Origin: Gemmatimonadota bacterium | GTDB taxonomy: Bacteria > JAAXHH01 | NCBI GenBank assembly: GCA_009837395.1 | Contig: VXTP01000006.1 | Location: forward strand, 124,001-188,000 | DNA: 64,000 nt | Reading direction: 5' to 3' | Part shown: piece by piece, positions 51,786-60,286 of the stretch | Layout of the letters: each line of letters starts with the position of its first letter | How positions within the stretch are numbered: position 1 is the first letter of the stretch | The notes under the pieces: model-generated | What the model saw: the letters and a program-made list of their open reading frames with translations, nothing else | Database searches by the model: none | What the model was told of the DNA's origin: nothing | Made by a program: the position numbers and the translations under genes

Positions 51786-53190
51786 CCAGCATAAGCACGA
51801 GGAGCCCCGCCACCCCGTAGAGCGCGCCATCCGGCGTCGTGGCCAGCACATCGAATTCCCACAGGACGGCGCCCCGTTCCACCAGCCAGTGCCAGGCCGT
51901 ATGACCCGCGAGGACCGAGAGGATGACCGCGCCGATCCGCCTGGGTTGCCTGGTCCACCCGGTCTGCCCGGTCTGCCCGGTCTGCCCACTTTGCCCGGCC
52001 TGTTCACCTTGCCCGGTCTGCTCACCCGGAAGGTACTTGAAGAGTATCCGAAGTACCGGGACACAGACCAGGACCACGAGCAGCTGACCGAGCTCGACGC
52101 CCACGTTGAACGCCAGAAGCGAGACCACCAGGTGATCTCCGCCGAAAGGCAGCATGTCCCGCAGCGCGTAGGCGAAACCGAACCCGTGCACGAGTCCGAA
52201 CCCGAATACGGCCATCCAGCGCCGGCGCAGGCCGGGGGAAACGATGTTCTCCAGCGCCATGTAGACGATGGAGGCGGCGATCACCGTTTCCACGAGGGGC
52301 ACGAACCAGAGGGCGGCGGGCGTCAGGCCCAGCGTGGCGGCGACCAGCGTGACCGAGTGCGCGACGGTAAAGGCGGTAACGAGGATAACGAGTACGCGCA
52401 GGCGCTGAAAGGGGATGATCAGGCACAGCAGGAACAGGAGATGGTCCATGCCGTCGAGGATGTGAGTGAAACCGAGCTGAACGAAACGGAACGCGGCCTG
52501 GTGCCATCGTGGATCGAGTACGACATGGCCCGGGTTACCGGTATACTGGTAGAGACGTTCGCCCCCTGAAGCCGGCAGGAAACGCAGCACGGTCGAGACG
52601 CTCAACCCCAACCTTTCGAGTCCGGGGAGGATGGAAAACTCCGAACGATCCGAGGTGATCCGATACTCGAAGAGCACGTCCAGCATGACCTGCTGCCAGA
52701 AGATCTGGGTACCGACCGGGAGCGGCGGTCCCCGGGTGGAAGCCAGCGCGGTATCGTAGGCGTGAAAGGATAGATCGGAAGGCAGGGAGGCCCTTACGGC
52801 CACGAGTTCGGGCACGGCCAGGCGTGTGCCGTCTTCGTAGATCGACACCTCCTGTCCGAGCCACAGCATGGCTGCGTCCCTCAGTGATTCGTCGGCGCGG
52901 GACAGGTCGAGGTAGCCGGGGCCGGTCAGGGGAAAGGTGACGTCGAGCATGGCCTCGAGGGGTACCCGTACGAGCATACGGAGGCGCTGGCCTTCCGGCT
53001 TGATAAATGCGCGAACCGTGATGTCGGAGGGGATGTCGTGGCCGAATGCGCCGGTCGACGGCACGGCTGCCGTGAGTCCGGCTATGGCCAGAAACAGCAG
53101 GACGCGGACGGCAACCCGGCCGGTCGCCGCCCGTCGTCCCGTGAGAGGAGAGCACCGATCAGTCGTGCCTACCGGGAGGCAGAGGGCCAT
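51730..53190 (-). CDS. HupE/UreJ-2 family membrane protein
   Basis: A 486-residue protein. An N-terminal signal helix (VAVRVLLFLAIAGLTAAVPS) leads to a ~200-residue beta-rich extracytoplasmic part, then about seven membrane helices with the family motifs LGFTHILDGMDHLLFLLCLI, TAFTVAHSVTLVAATLG, VETVIAASIVYMALENI and GFGLVHGFGFAYAL, which contain the conserved His residues thought to bind metal. The family is linked to nickel or other transition-metal uptake. Before the last helices a run of G-Q-T-G units is encoded by a 9-bp tandem repeat. It overlaps the NHL gene by 22 bases at its start. Confidence 0.85.
   Translation of the reverse strand: MALCLPVGTTDRCSPLTGRRAATGRVAVRVLLFLAIAGLTAAVPSTGAFGHDIPSDITVRAFIKPEGQRLRMLVRVPLEAMLDVTFPLTGPGYLDLSRADESLRDAAMLWLGQEVSIYEDGTRLAVPELVAVRASLPSDLSFHAYDTALASTRGPPLPVGTQIFWQQVMLDVLFEYRITSDRSEFSILPGLERLGLSVSTVLRFLPASGGERLYQYTGNPGHVVLDPRWHQAAFRFVQLGFTHILDGMDHLLFLLCLIIPFQRLRVLVILVTAFTVAHSVTLVAATLGLTPAALWFVPLVETVIAASIVYMALENIVSPGLRRRWMAVFGFGLVHGFGFAYALRDMLPFGGDHLVVSLLAFNVGVELGQLLVVLVCVPVLRILFKYLPGEQTGQGEQAGQSGQTGQTGQTGWTRQPRRIGAVILSVLAGHTAWHWLVERGAVLWEFDVLATTPDGALYGVAGLLVLMLVIAAFAGWAFLHSDRPPE
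51958..52020. repeat. 9-bp tandem repeat inside the HupE-like gene
   Basis: Seven units near CCCGGTCTG, four of them exact, follow in register. They encode G-Q-T/G-Q-x triplets in a loop between membrane helices. The frame is preserved whatever the copy number. Confidence 0.88.
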
Positions 53191-54404
53191 ATTACGCCCT
53201 GGTCCTGCTGCTCGACCGGGCCCTCACCCATGTAGGTGAACTTCTGCACGCGCTTGCCTTCGTAGGTCTCCGTGGTGTAGATATTGCCCTTCGAATCCGT
53301 CGCGATGCTGTGGGTGCCGAAGAACTGGCCCGGCTGGCGGCCGCCGTCTCCGAAAGTGGTCAGCACTTCCATCGTCTCCCGCAACAGCACGTACACCTTC
53401 ATGTTCTGGCCGTCCGCCACGTACAGGTATTTCTGGTCCGCATCTTTCGAAAAGGCGACGTCCCAGGTCGACCCGGCGCCCAGCGTGTTGCCGGAGAGGA
53501 CTTTCTCCATCACAAAGGTTCCGTCCGTCCGGAAAACCTGGATACGGTTGTTGGGACGGTCGCAGACGTATACGTGACCGTCGTTCGAGGGATCGGCCGC
53601 GTGGACGGGATTGCGGAACTGCTGGGCCGGCGGCGCTTCGGGATCGTATCTCCCGATATTGGCGTCATCCGGCTCGTTGCCGTAGGCGCCCCAGTACCGC
53701 TTCAGGGCCCCGGTCTCGATGTCGAGTACCGCGACGCGCTTGTTCAGGTAACCGTCGGCCACATAGGCTTCGTTCGCGGAGGCGTCGAAGGAGATCTTGG
53801 CCACACGACCGAAATTACCCGGATCCATGCTGTTGCCGCTCCACGCCGGATCGGCCTCGTCGAAGGATTCGGCCCTCCGCGCGCCGGGCTCGCCGAACTG
53901 CTTCAGGAAGGTGCCGTCCTGGGCGAAAACCAGGATATGGGCGTCGTCGCCCCCGTTGCCGCCGATCCAGAGATTACCCATCGGGTCGACGGTGATCCCG
54001 TGATTCGAACCCGGCCAGTCGTATCCTTCTCCCGGTCCGCCCCAATGGTTCAACAGGTCGCCATCGGGACTGAACTGGAGTACGGGCGGGGCGGGAATGC
54101 AGCATTCGGCCACGGGCGGGTCCTGCGCGGCGCCCAGTTCCGTGCTCGGGTTGCCGTTTCCGCGGTGTATGATCCAGATGTTGTCGTTGGCGTCGACGGT
54201 GACGCCGATGGCGGAACCCAGGATCCAGTGGTTGGGCAGCGGCTTGGGCCACAGGGGGTCCACCTCGAACATCGGCGCCATCACCGCGTCGGCGTCAGCG
54301 GTCTGCTCGGCCACTTCCATGTCCGCACACGCGACCGCCATGAACGCTATCCCTGCCGCGGTCAGGGCGGCCGTGGCCATGGGTATGAAGGACCTTCGAA
54401 TCAT
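53169..54404 (-). CDS. NHL-repeat beta-propeller lipoprotein (peptidylglycine lyase-like)
   Basis: A 411-residue exported protein with a signal peptide ending in the lipobox MAVAC (Cys near residue 26). The body is a six-bladed NHL-type propeller: SAIGVTVDANDNIWIIHRG, SNHGITVDPMGNLWIGGN, AKISFDASANEAYVADGY, VHAADPSNDGHVYVCDR, DVAFSKDADQKYLYVADG and HSIATDSKGNIYTTET. It resembles bacterial relatives of peptidyl-alpha-hydroxyglycine amidating lyase. ATG 54404 follows GGGAGGA. It overlaps the HupE-like gene and is divergent from the aminotransferase operon. Confidence 0.87.
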   Translation of the reverse strand: MIRRSFIPMATAALTAAGIAFMAVACADMEVAEQTADADAVMAPMFEVDPLWPKPLPNHWILGSAIGVTVDANDNIWIIHRGNGNPSTELGAAQDPPVAECCIPAPPVLQFSPDGDLLNHWGGPGEGYDWPGSNHGITVDPMGNLWIGGNGGDDAHILVFAQDGTFLKQFGEPGARRAESFDEADPAWSGNSMDPGNFGRVAKISFDASANEAYVADGYLNKRVAVLDIETGALKRYWGAYGNEPDDANIGRYDPEAPPAQQFRNPVHAADPSNDGHVYVCDRPNNRIQVFRTDGTFVMEKVLSGNTLGAGSTWDVAFSKDADQKYLYVADGQNMKVYVLLRETMEVLTTFGDGGRQPGQFFGTHSIATDSKGNIYTTETYEGKRVQKFTYMGEGPVEQQDQGVIWPSASR

Positions 54405-54739
54405 GATTCCTCCCGGGTTTCTCCTGCGCTCGCTCCGCGCTTGGCCAGCATACGCCCATCACCGGTCGATCACCTGAAGTCCGGCCGCATGGCCGGCGCG
54501 ATACGACGGGCGGTCTGGTATGGCGGCAGTCTGCCTGCAGGTGAAGATGGAAAGTTCGTACCTTTCACGGTCTGCATAGGGTGTCGGTATAGGGCGAAGT
54601 TACCCCGTGCCCCAGGGGTGGTCAAGCAAATATTCGCCGATTGCGAACGCGGGGCCGGTCATTTATACATCGACAAACACGCGGCGGGATTCTATAATCT
54701 AAATGAATCTGAAAACACCGCCCACCGGAGCCGGGAACC
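54405..54739. other. Divergent intergenic region, NHL lipoprotein / aminotransferase operon
   Basis: About 335 bases without a gene. It contains the strong plus-strand promoter listed next, and a GGGTAACTTCGCCC-like partial dyad around 54588-54610. No minus-strand promoter for the NHL gene was identified with confidence. Confidence 0.45.
54670..54698 (+). promoter_or_regulatory. Strong sigma-70-type promoter of the aminotransferase operon
   Basis: TCGACA (54670-54675, five of six matches to TTGACA) is followed by a 17-base spacer and a perfect TATAAT (54693-54698). The ATG at 54740 then lies behind a leader of about 35 bases. This is the best-matching promoter seen in the window and should drive the six-gene plus-strand run. 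Confidence 0.75.
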
Positions 54740-56224
54740 ATGCAAGTCAAAGCGCCCTGGGACATGACGGTCAACCGCAGGATACTCGAAATGGAGTACG
54801 CCGTGCGCGGACCGATTCCCCAGCGGGCGGCCGAACTGAAGCAAGAGGGAAGACGCATCATCCCGTGCAATCTCGGCAACCCCCAGGCACTTGGCCAGCA
54901 ACCCATCTCCTTTTACCGGGAGGTGCTGAGCCTTGTCGAACATCCCGTTCGCATCGAACGCGAACGCAGACTCAAAGCAATGTTTAACGGCGGCGCCCTG
55001 GACGGATTGGGCGGACCGGGCGGACCGGGCGGACTGGAGCCCGACGAGTTCCACTCCGATTACGTGCTCGATCTCAGTGAACGGTACCTGTCGCAGATGG
55101 AGACCGGCATGGGCGCCTACTCGGACAGCAGCGGACCGCGGTTCATCCGGGAAGCCGTGGCGGATTTCATAGACCGCAGGGATGGCGCGGACGATGCGGA
55201 CGGCGGCGCCGTTCCGCGTTCCGACCCGGAGCAGGTATTCATCACCAACGGCGCCAGCGAAGGCGTGCGGTACGTCATCGACCTGCTGATCGACGACACG
55301 TCGGACGGTATCATGATCCCCATTCCCCAGTATCCGCTGTACTCGGCGGCCATCAAGCGTTGCGGCGGCGTGCAGGTCGACTATTTCCTCGATGAGGAAT
55401 CGGGTTGGGCCATGGACCGGGGCCTGCTGGAATCTTCCCTGGAAGACGCACGCGGACGCGGCGTGGACGTCAAGGCCATCGTGGTCATCAACCCGGGCAA
55501 CCCGACCGGAGCGGTACTGACTGAAGAGACCGTGAGGGAGGTGATTGCCTTTGCCGGCGACAACGGCCTGGCCATCATCGCCGACGAGGTCTACCAGGAG
55601 AACGTCTACGGCGGGGACGCGGGGTTCGTATCCTTCGCCCGGATACTGGGACGAAGCGGTGTGCCGCTGTTCAGCGTCCACAGCACCTCGAAGGGCTTCT
55701 ACGGCGAGTGCGGCCACCGGGGCGGCTATCTCGAGATCAGGAACGCTCCGCGCGTCCGGAACACCGAACTGTCGTTTACCGACCTCGTGCTCAAGCAGGC
55801 GTCGGTGAACATTTGTTCGAACACGGTCGGGCAGCTTATGATGTACCTGCTCGTCAATCCGCCGCCCGAGAACGCCGAACCTTACCGCCGCTTCACGAAT
55901 GAGCGCAGGACGATCCTCGAAGACCTCCACGACAAGGCGGTCATGATCAGGTCGGGATTCGATCAGATGGAAGGCGTTTCCTGTTTCGGGCGAACCGGGG
56001 CGATGTACCTCTTCCCCAGGCTGGACAGGCTGCCGGAAGGAACGAACGACTTCGATTACTGCATGGCACTCCTGGAGCGGACCGGGCTGGTCACGGTCAA
56101 CGGCGAGGGATTCGGGCAGCAGCCGGGCACCAGTCATTTGAGGATCGCGTTCCTGCCGCCCCGGGAGGTGATCGAGGAAGTCCTTCCCAGGTGGATCGCG
56201 TTCCACAATGCTTATGTGAATTGA
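54740..56224 (+). CDS. Class I/II aminotransferase, alanine-aminotransferase-like
   Basis: A 494-residue PLP enzyme resembling eukaryote-type alanine aminotransferases. MTVNRRILEMEYAVRGPIPQ and CNLGNPQALGQQPISFYREV begin the protein, ITNGASEGVRYVIDLLID forms the cofactor-phosphate region, VVINPGNPTGAVL the conserved Asn, ADEVYQENVYG the Asp/Tyr pair and SVHSTSKGFYGECGHRGGY the Schiff-base lysine. A G-G-P-G-rich insertion near residue 90 looks like another in-frame expansion. GGAG precedes the ATG by ten bases. It heads an operon with a PhyH protein and an enolase-superfamily enzyme. Confidence 0.9.
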   Translation: MQVKAPWDMTVNRRILEMEYAVRGPIPQRAAELKQEGRRIIPCNLGNPQALGQQPISFYREVLSLVEHPVRIERERRLKAMFNGGALDGLGGPGGPGGLEPDEFHSDYVLDLSERYLSQMETGMGAYSDSSGPRFIREAVADFIDRRDGADDADGGAVPRSDPEQVFITNGASEGVRYVIDLLIDDTSDGIMIPIPQYPLYSAAIKRCGGVQVDYFLDEESGWAMDRGLLESSLEDARGRGVDVKAIVVINPGNPTGAVLTEETVREVIAFAGDNGLAIIADEVYQENVYGGDAGFVSFARILGRSGVPLFSVHSTSKGFYGECGHRGGYLEIRNAPRVRNTELSFTDLVLKQASVNICSNTVGQLMMYLLVNPPPENAEPYRRFTNERRTILEDLHDKAVMIRSGFDQMEGVSCFGRTGAMYLFPRLDRLPEGTNDFDYCMALLERTGLVTVNGEGFGQQPGTSHLRIAFLPPREVIEEVLPRWIAFHNAYVN

Positions 56225-56236
56225 CGGGCGGGTTAA

Positions 56237-57133
56237 ATGACGGGCGGTTGCATGCTTTCGGATAAAGAGAAGTGGCTTTTCGATCTGCACGGTTATCTCG
56301 TCCTGCGCCAGGTCGTCACGTCCGAGGACCTGGATCGCATGATCGCGCGCTGCGACGAATGGCACGGGATGGCAGAGGAGGAACTTCCGCCGCCGCTCTG
56401 TTCCTATGAGGATCCCGGGAAAAAACCGACGGCCGCGCGGGCCATTCTCCATGCCGAGTACGCCGACCCGGTCTTCGACCGGCTCATACTGAACCTGCCG
56501 GTCATGCGCGTCGTGCTCGCCCTGACGAGGCAGCGGCCCCAGCACCTACTGTCGGCCCTCACGGTGAACCGGCCGGACAGCGACGAGATCACGCTGCACA
56601 ACGGCGTCTCCGGGGGGTGGAGGAATCCGGCCAACGACTACCAGGCCGCGGACGGCGAAGTGTTCGCCACCTTCATCAACGCGGCCATTTCCCTGGTGGA
56701 CGTACCCGAAGGGGCCGGATTCGTGTGCATTCCCGGCAGCCACAAGACCTATTTCGAACGGCCTGCACCCATCGATATCCGCTCCGGCCCTCCGACGGTC
56801 GTCAACGTGCCCGTCAACGCGGGGGACGCCGTCGTCTTTACCGAAGCGCTCTGCCACGGCGCACTGCCCTGGCCCTTGCGCGACTCTCCGCGGCGCACCA
56901 TGTTTCAAAGGTACTGCACGTCCTACGCGTCCTGGACGCCCGGTGCGGGGCCCATCGAGGCACACCGGCACCTGCTGTCCGACGGCGTTTGCGAAATGAA
57001 ACGCCAGGGCGGATTCCAGGGACCGAAGGAAATCGTTGAACGCCTGCTGGACGAAATGACGGCCTGGGAGGCGGCTGGCCGGCCGGCGGGATGGGAGAGC
57101 CGGCTGCAACAGACTACGGGGAGTCCCGCATGA
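56237..57133 (+). CDS. PhyH-family protein with H-N-G in place of H-x-D
   Basis: A 298-residue PhyH-family protein. EITLH121-N-G123 stands where H-x-D is expected, FVCIPGSHKTYFERP is the core strand, EALCHGALPW carries the second iron His (H207) and SPRRTMFQRY the Arg. The first motif lacks the usual carboxylate ligand, in parallel with three other PhyH genes in this window. Two candidate starts, ATG 56237 and ATG 56252, both have weak ribosome sites. The stop overlaps the start of the enolase-superfamily gene (ATGA), so a shared pathway is probable. Confidence 0.86.
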   Translation: MTGGCMLSDKEKWLFDLHGYLVLRQVVTSEDLDRMIARCDEWHGMAEEELPPPLCSYEDPGKKPTAARAILHAEYADPVFDRLILNLPVMRVVLALTRQRPQHLLSALTVNRPDSDEITLHNGVSGGWRNPANDYQAADGEVFATFINAAISLVDVPEGAGFVCIPGSHKTYFERPAPIDIRSGPPTVVNVPVNAGDAVVFTEALCHGALPWPLRDSPRRTMFQRYCTSYASWTPGAGPIEAHRHLLSDGVCEMKRQGGFQGPKEIVERLLDEMTAWEAAGRPAGWESRLQQTTGSPA

Positions 57134-58320
57134 AGATCACCGACCTGAAATGTGCCGTGATCGGCCAGAACCCCGTGGTACGGATCACAACGGACGAGGG
57201 AATCCATGGGCTGGGACAGATCGAGAACTCCAAGCCCTACATGAAACCCCACGTCCTGTTCTACCGGGACCACATCCTCGGCCAGGACCCCACGGACGTG
57301 AACCGCGTCGTCGCGAGCATACGGCGGCTGGGCAGTTTCAAGCCCTGGGGCAGCGCGGTAAGCGCCATCGAGATGGCCCTGTGGGATATCGCGGGCAAGG
57401 CGGCGGGACTGCCGGTGTACAAGCTGCTCGGGGGCAAGATGCGGGACCGGGTGCGGGTGTATAACGGCGCTGTGCGGTTTCCCATGAAGGGCGCCACCGT
57501 GGAGGACTACGCGGAGGACATGGCCCGGATGAAGGCGGCGCCCGAGGGGTTCACCATCATCAAGCAGGGCATCAGCTTCCACAGCCAGATGCCGTCGCAG
57601 GTCCCCGACTTCTTCTACGGTGACCGGCAGAAGCACGGCTTTCACGGCAACCGCGGCCCGCTCACAGAGAAGGGGCTGAAGCACCTGGTGGCCTGCATCG
57701 AGGCCATGAAGGCGGTCCTCGGGGATGAAGTCGGCCTGGCTCTCGACTGCGGCCCGGGAATGCTCGTGCCGGATGCCCTGCGCCTGGCAAAAGCCGTGGA
57801 ACACCTGCACATCATGTGGCTGGAAGACATGATCACCGGCGACTATACGCCCTTCGTCCTGGCCGATCTCTACCGGGAGGTGAATTCGAGGACTTCCACG
57901 CCGATCCACACCGGGGAGCAGATCTATCTCCGGGAGAACTTCGTCGATCTCATCGAGAAGAGGGCCGTGGACGTGGTGGGCCCCGATCCGGCCGATGTGG
58001 GCGGGATCGCGGAACTGAAGTGGATCGCGGAATACGCCGACCTCCACGGCGTGCTCATGGCGCCCCACGGCGTCATTGACGGCCTGATCGGCCTGGCCGC
58101 CCTGGTGCACGCTTCGGCCGCCATGCCGCCCAACTACATCGCCTTCGAATACCCCGTCGGCAACCCGTCCTGGTGGTACGACATCGTGGAGGGATTGCCG
58201 GAAACGATCGTGAAGGACGGTTTCATCGACGTGTGGGACAGCCCCGGCCTGGGGGTCGACCTGGTGCCGGACAAAGCGCTGCCCTATCTGAATGAAGAAG
58301 ACCAGGGCTTTTTCGACTAG
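57130..58320 (+). CDS. Enolase-superfamily (mandelate racemase/muconate lactonizing type) enzyme
   Basis: A 396-residue enolase-superfamily enzyme. The capping domain begins MKITDLKCAVIG. The barrel shows FTIIKQGISF (Lys region, K-Q-G), ALDCGPGMLV (metal Asp), WLEDMI (Glu), HTGEQIYLRENF (Glu) and MAPHGVIDG (probable base His). The pattern is like acid-sugar dehydratases and parallels the gene at 8252. ATG 57130 follows GGGGAG by six bases and overlaps the PhyH stop. Substrate is probably a sugar acid, but this is inferred from the family only. Confidence 0.88.
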   Translation: MKITDLKCAVIGQNPVVRITTDEGIHGLGQIENSKPYMKPHVLFYRDHILGQDPTDVNRVVASIRRLGSFKPWGSAVSAIEMALWDIAGKAAGLPVYKLLGGKMRDRVRVYNGAVRFPMKGATVEDYAEDMARMKAAPEGFTIIKQGISFHSQMPSQVPDFFYGDRQKHGFHGNRGPLTEKGLKHLVACIEAMKAVLGDEVGLALDCGPGMLVPDALRLAKAVEHLHIMWLEDMITGDYTPFVLADLYREVNSRTSTPIHTGEQIYLRENFVDLIEKRAVDVVGPDPADVGGIAELKWIAEYADLHGVLMAPHGVIDGLIGLAALVHASAAMPPNYIAFEYPVGNPSWWYDIVEGLPETIVKDGFIDVWDSPGLGVDLVPDKALPYLNEEDQGFFD

Positions 58321-58346
58321 GACACCGTGGATCGCCGGAGCGGCCC

Positions 58347-59501
58347 ATGTATGTGCGCCATCTGATGGTCAGAAACTGGCGGAATTTCCCGCGGATCAGC
58401 GTCGATCTGCAAATGCGGCAGTTCGTCGTCGGCCCCAACGCGTCCGGGAAGTCCAACCTGATGGACGTGTTCCGGTTTCTCCGGGACATCGCCAGGGAGG
58501 AGGGCGGCGGACTCCAGAAGGCCGTCGCGGACCGGGGCGGCATGACCAAGATCCGGAATCTCGCTGCGCGCAGGGATCCGGATATCGCCATCGAGGTGCG
58601 GTTCTGCGACCCCGTGAACGGGCGGGAAACCTGGCGTTATGAACTCGGACTCAAGCAGCAGGCCCGGGGGAACCGGCACACGCTGATCACCTATGAAAGG
58701 GTGAGCAGAGACGAGACCGTCATACTCGACCGGCCGAACGAGGAGGACCGGGAAGACATCGTACGGCTTACCCAGACCTACCTGGAACAGATCACCGCCA
58801 ACCGGGCGTTCCGTGAGATCGCCAGGTACTTTCAGGACATCACCTACCATCACCTGGTTCCATCGCTGCTCCGCCACGCGGACCTGATCGGCGGCCGGAC
58901 GCTCGAGGGCGACCCCTACGGGCAGGATTTCCTGGACCGCATCGCACGGGAGCACGAACGGACCCGAAGATCCCGCCTGTCCCGGATCGAAGCGGTGCTC
59001 AAGGCGGCCGTACCGCGGCTCGAGCAGCTCGAGTTCATCCGGGACCCGGAGACCGGACGTCCCCACCTCCAGGCGCTGTACGCTCACTGGCGGCCCAGGG
59101 CGGGTATCCAACGGGAGGACCAGTTCTCCGATGGGACCCTGCGGCTCATCGGCATGTTGTGGGCGCTGCTCGAGGGGGAATCCATGCTGTTCCTGGAGGA
59201 ACCCGAGCTCTGCCTGCACCCGGGCATCGTCAACCGGCTTGCCGCACTGATCCTGCGCATGCAGCGGAACACCGGCCGGCAGGTTCTGGTCAGCACGCAC
59301 AGCGCGGTACTGCTGTCCGACCCCGATATCGAACCGGAGGAAGTCCTGCTGCTGAAACCCGTCCACGAAGGTTCGGCAGCGGAAGTGGCCGGTGACGTGT
59401 CCGACGCGCTGCTCCTCCTGGACCGCGACGTCGCCGAGGAACAGGCCCCTCGGGAAAGAACCCTCGAAAAAGACCCCAATCAGTTGAGCCTGTTCGAATG
59501 A
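58347..59501 (+). CDS. AAA/ABC-type ATPase (AAA_21, RecF-like) with C-terminal clamp-binding motif
   Basis: A 384-residue ATPase of the SMC/RecF/OLD-like group. VVGPNASGKSNLMDVFRFL (27-45) is the Walker A, QFSDGTLRLIGMLWALL the ABC signature region and MLFLEEPELCLHPG the Walker B, followed by QVLVSTHSAVLLSD (His switch). The last residues read QLSLFE, exactly the consensus pentapeptide QL(S/D)LF with which DNA-repair and replication proteins bind the beta sliding clamp. No nuclease (TOPRIM) domain is attached. ATG 58347 is six bases after GGAG. Likely acts on DNA; partner unknown. Confidence 0.85.
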   Translation: MYVRHLMVRNWRNFPRISVDLQMRQFVVGPNASGKSNLMDVFRFLRDIAREEGGGLQKAVADRGGMTKIRNLAARRDPDIAIEVRFCDPVNGRETWRYELGLKQQARGNRHTLITYERVSRDETVILDRPNEEDREDIVRLTQTYLEQITANRAFREIARYFQDITYHHLVPSLLRHADLIGGRTLEGDPYGQDFLDRIAREHERTRRSRLSRIEAVLKAAVPRLEQLEFIRDPETGRPHLQALYAHWRPRAGIQREDQFSDGTLRLIGMLWALLEGESMLFLEEPELCLHPGIVNRLAALILRMQRNTGRQVLVSTHSAVLLSDPDIEPEEVLLLKPVHEGSAAEVAGDVSDALLLLDRDVAEEQAPRERTLEKDPNQLSLFE

Positions 59502-59540
59502 AAGGCTCGGTTGAATGAGGGATCGGTTCAGGTACGCCCC

Positions 59541-60260
59541 ATGAACGACACCGGAAGCCCAGCACGGAACTTCGCGCGGCATATCGCCTCGAACCGCTAT
59601 CCGGGGCGGGGACTGATAATCGGCCGGTCGGCCGGCGACGACGCCTGGTTCCTGCTCTACTGGATCATGGGCCGCAGCGAAAGCAGCCGGAACCGGCGGT
59701 TCGCGATCGAGGGGCCGGTGCTTCGCACGGAACCGGTCGATCCCGCGAGGGTGGTCGCGCCGGAACTGATCATCTACCCGGCCATGCTCGAACTGCCGGG
59801 GATCTACATCGTGGCCAACGGCGACCAGTCGCGGACGATCTATGACGGGCTGCGCGGCGGCGGGACCTTCGAGGCCGCCCTGGCCACCCGCGAACGGGAG
59901 CCCGACGCGCCGAACTATACGCCCCGCATCAGCGGCATGCTGGACCTGAACGGGCCGCCGGCCGTATCCCTGAGCGTGCTCCGGGCGAATCCGCTCGATC
60001 CCGCCCATACCGACCGGCTGACTTTCCGGCCGGACCCGCCTCCGCCTGGACGGGGGCTGTGCCTGACGACCTACATGGGCGACGGCGATCCGCTGCCGGG
60101 GTTTTCGGGCGATCCGCTGCTCATGCCCCTGGAAGGCGGCGCGGAAGAGGTCATGGGAACGTACTGGGACGCGCTCGACGAAGAAAACCGGGTGGCCATC
60201 GCCCTGAAAAGCGTGACGCGTGACGGCGGCAGCGAACTGATGACCATCAACCGGCTCTAG
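59541..60260 (+). CDS. IMP cyclohydrolase, PurO-like
   Basis: A 239-residue protein of the archaeal-type IMP cyclohydrolase family, which closes the purine ring (FAICAR to IMP). The hallmark segments are RYPGRGLIIGRSAGDDAW, YWIMGRSESSRNRRF, IVANGDQSRTIYDGL, EPDAPNYTPRISGML, TTYMGDGDPLPGFSGDP and ENRVAIALKSV. Most bacteria use PurH for this step, so the gene either replaces or supplements purH. ATG 59541 is chosen because it begins the conserved N-terminus; a TTG 30 bases upstream is possible. It follows the ATPase gene by 39 bases. Confidence 0.85.
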   Translation: MNDTGSPARNFARHIASNRYPGRGLIIGRSAGDDAWFLLYWIMGRSESSRNRRFAIEGPVLRTEPVDPARVVAPELIIYPAMLELPGIYIVANGDQSRTIYDGLRGGGTFEAALATREREPDAPNYTPRISGMLDLNGPPAVSLSVLRANPLDPAHTDRLTFRPDPPPPGRGLCLTTYMGDGDPLPGFSGDPLLMPLEGGAEEVMGTYWDALDEENRVAIALKSVTRDGGSELMTINRL

Positions 60261-60286
60261 TCCTTTCCAATCTGAGGTGACGCTCA

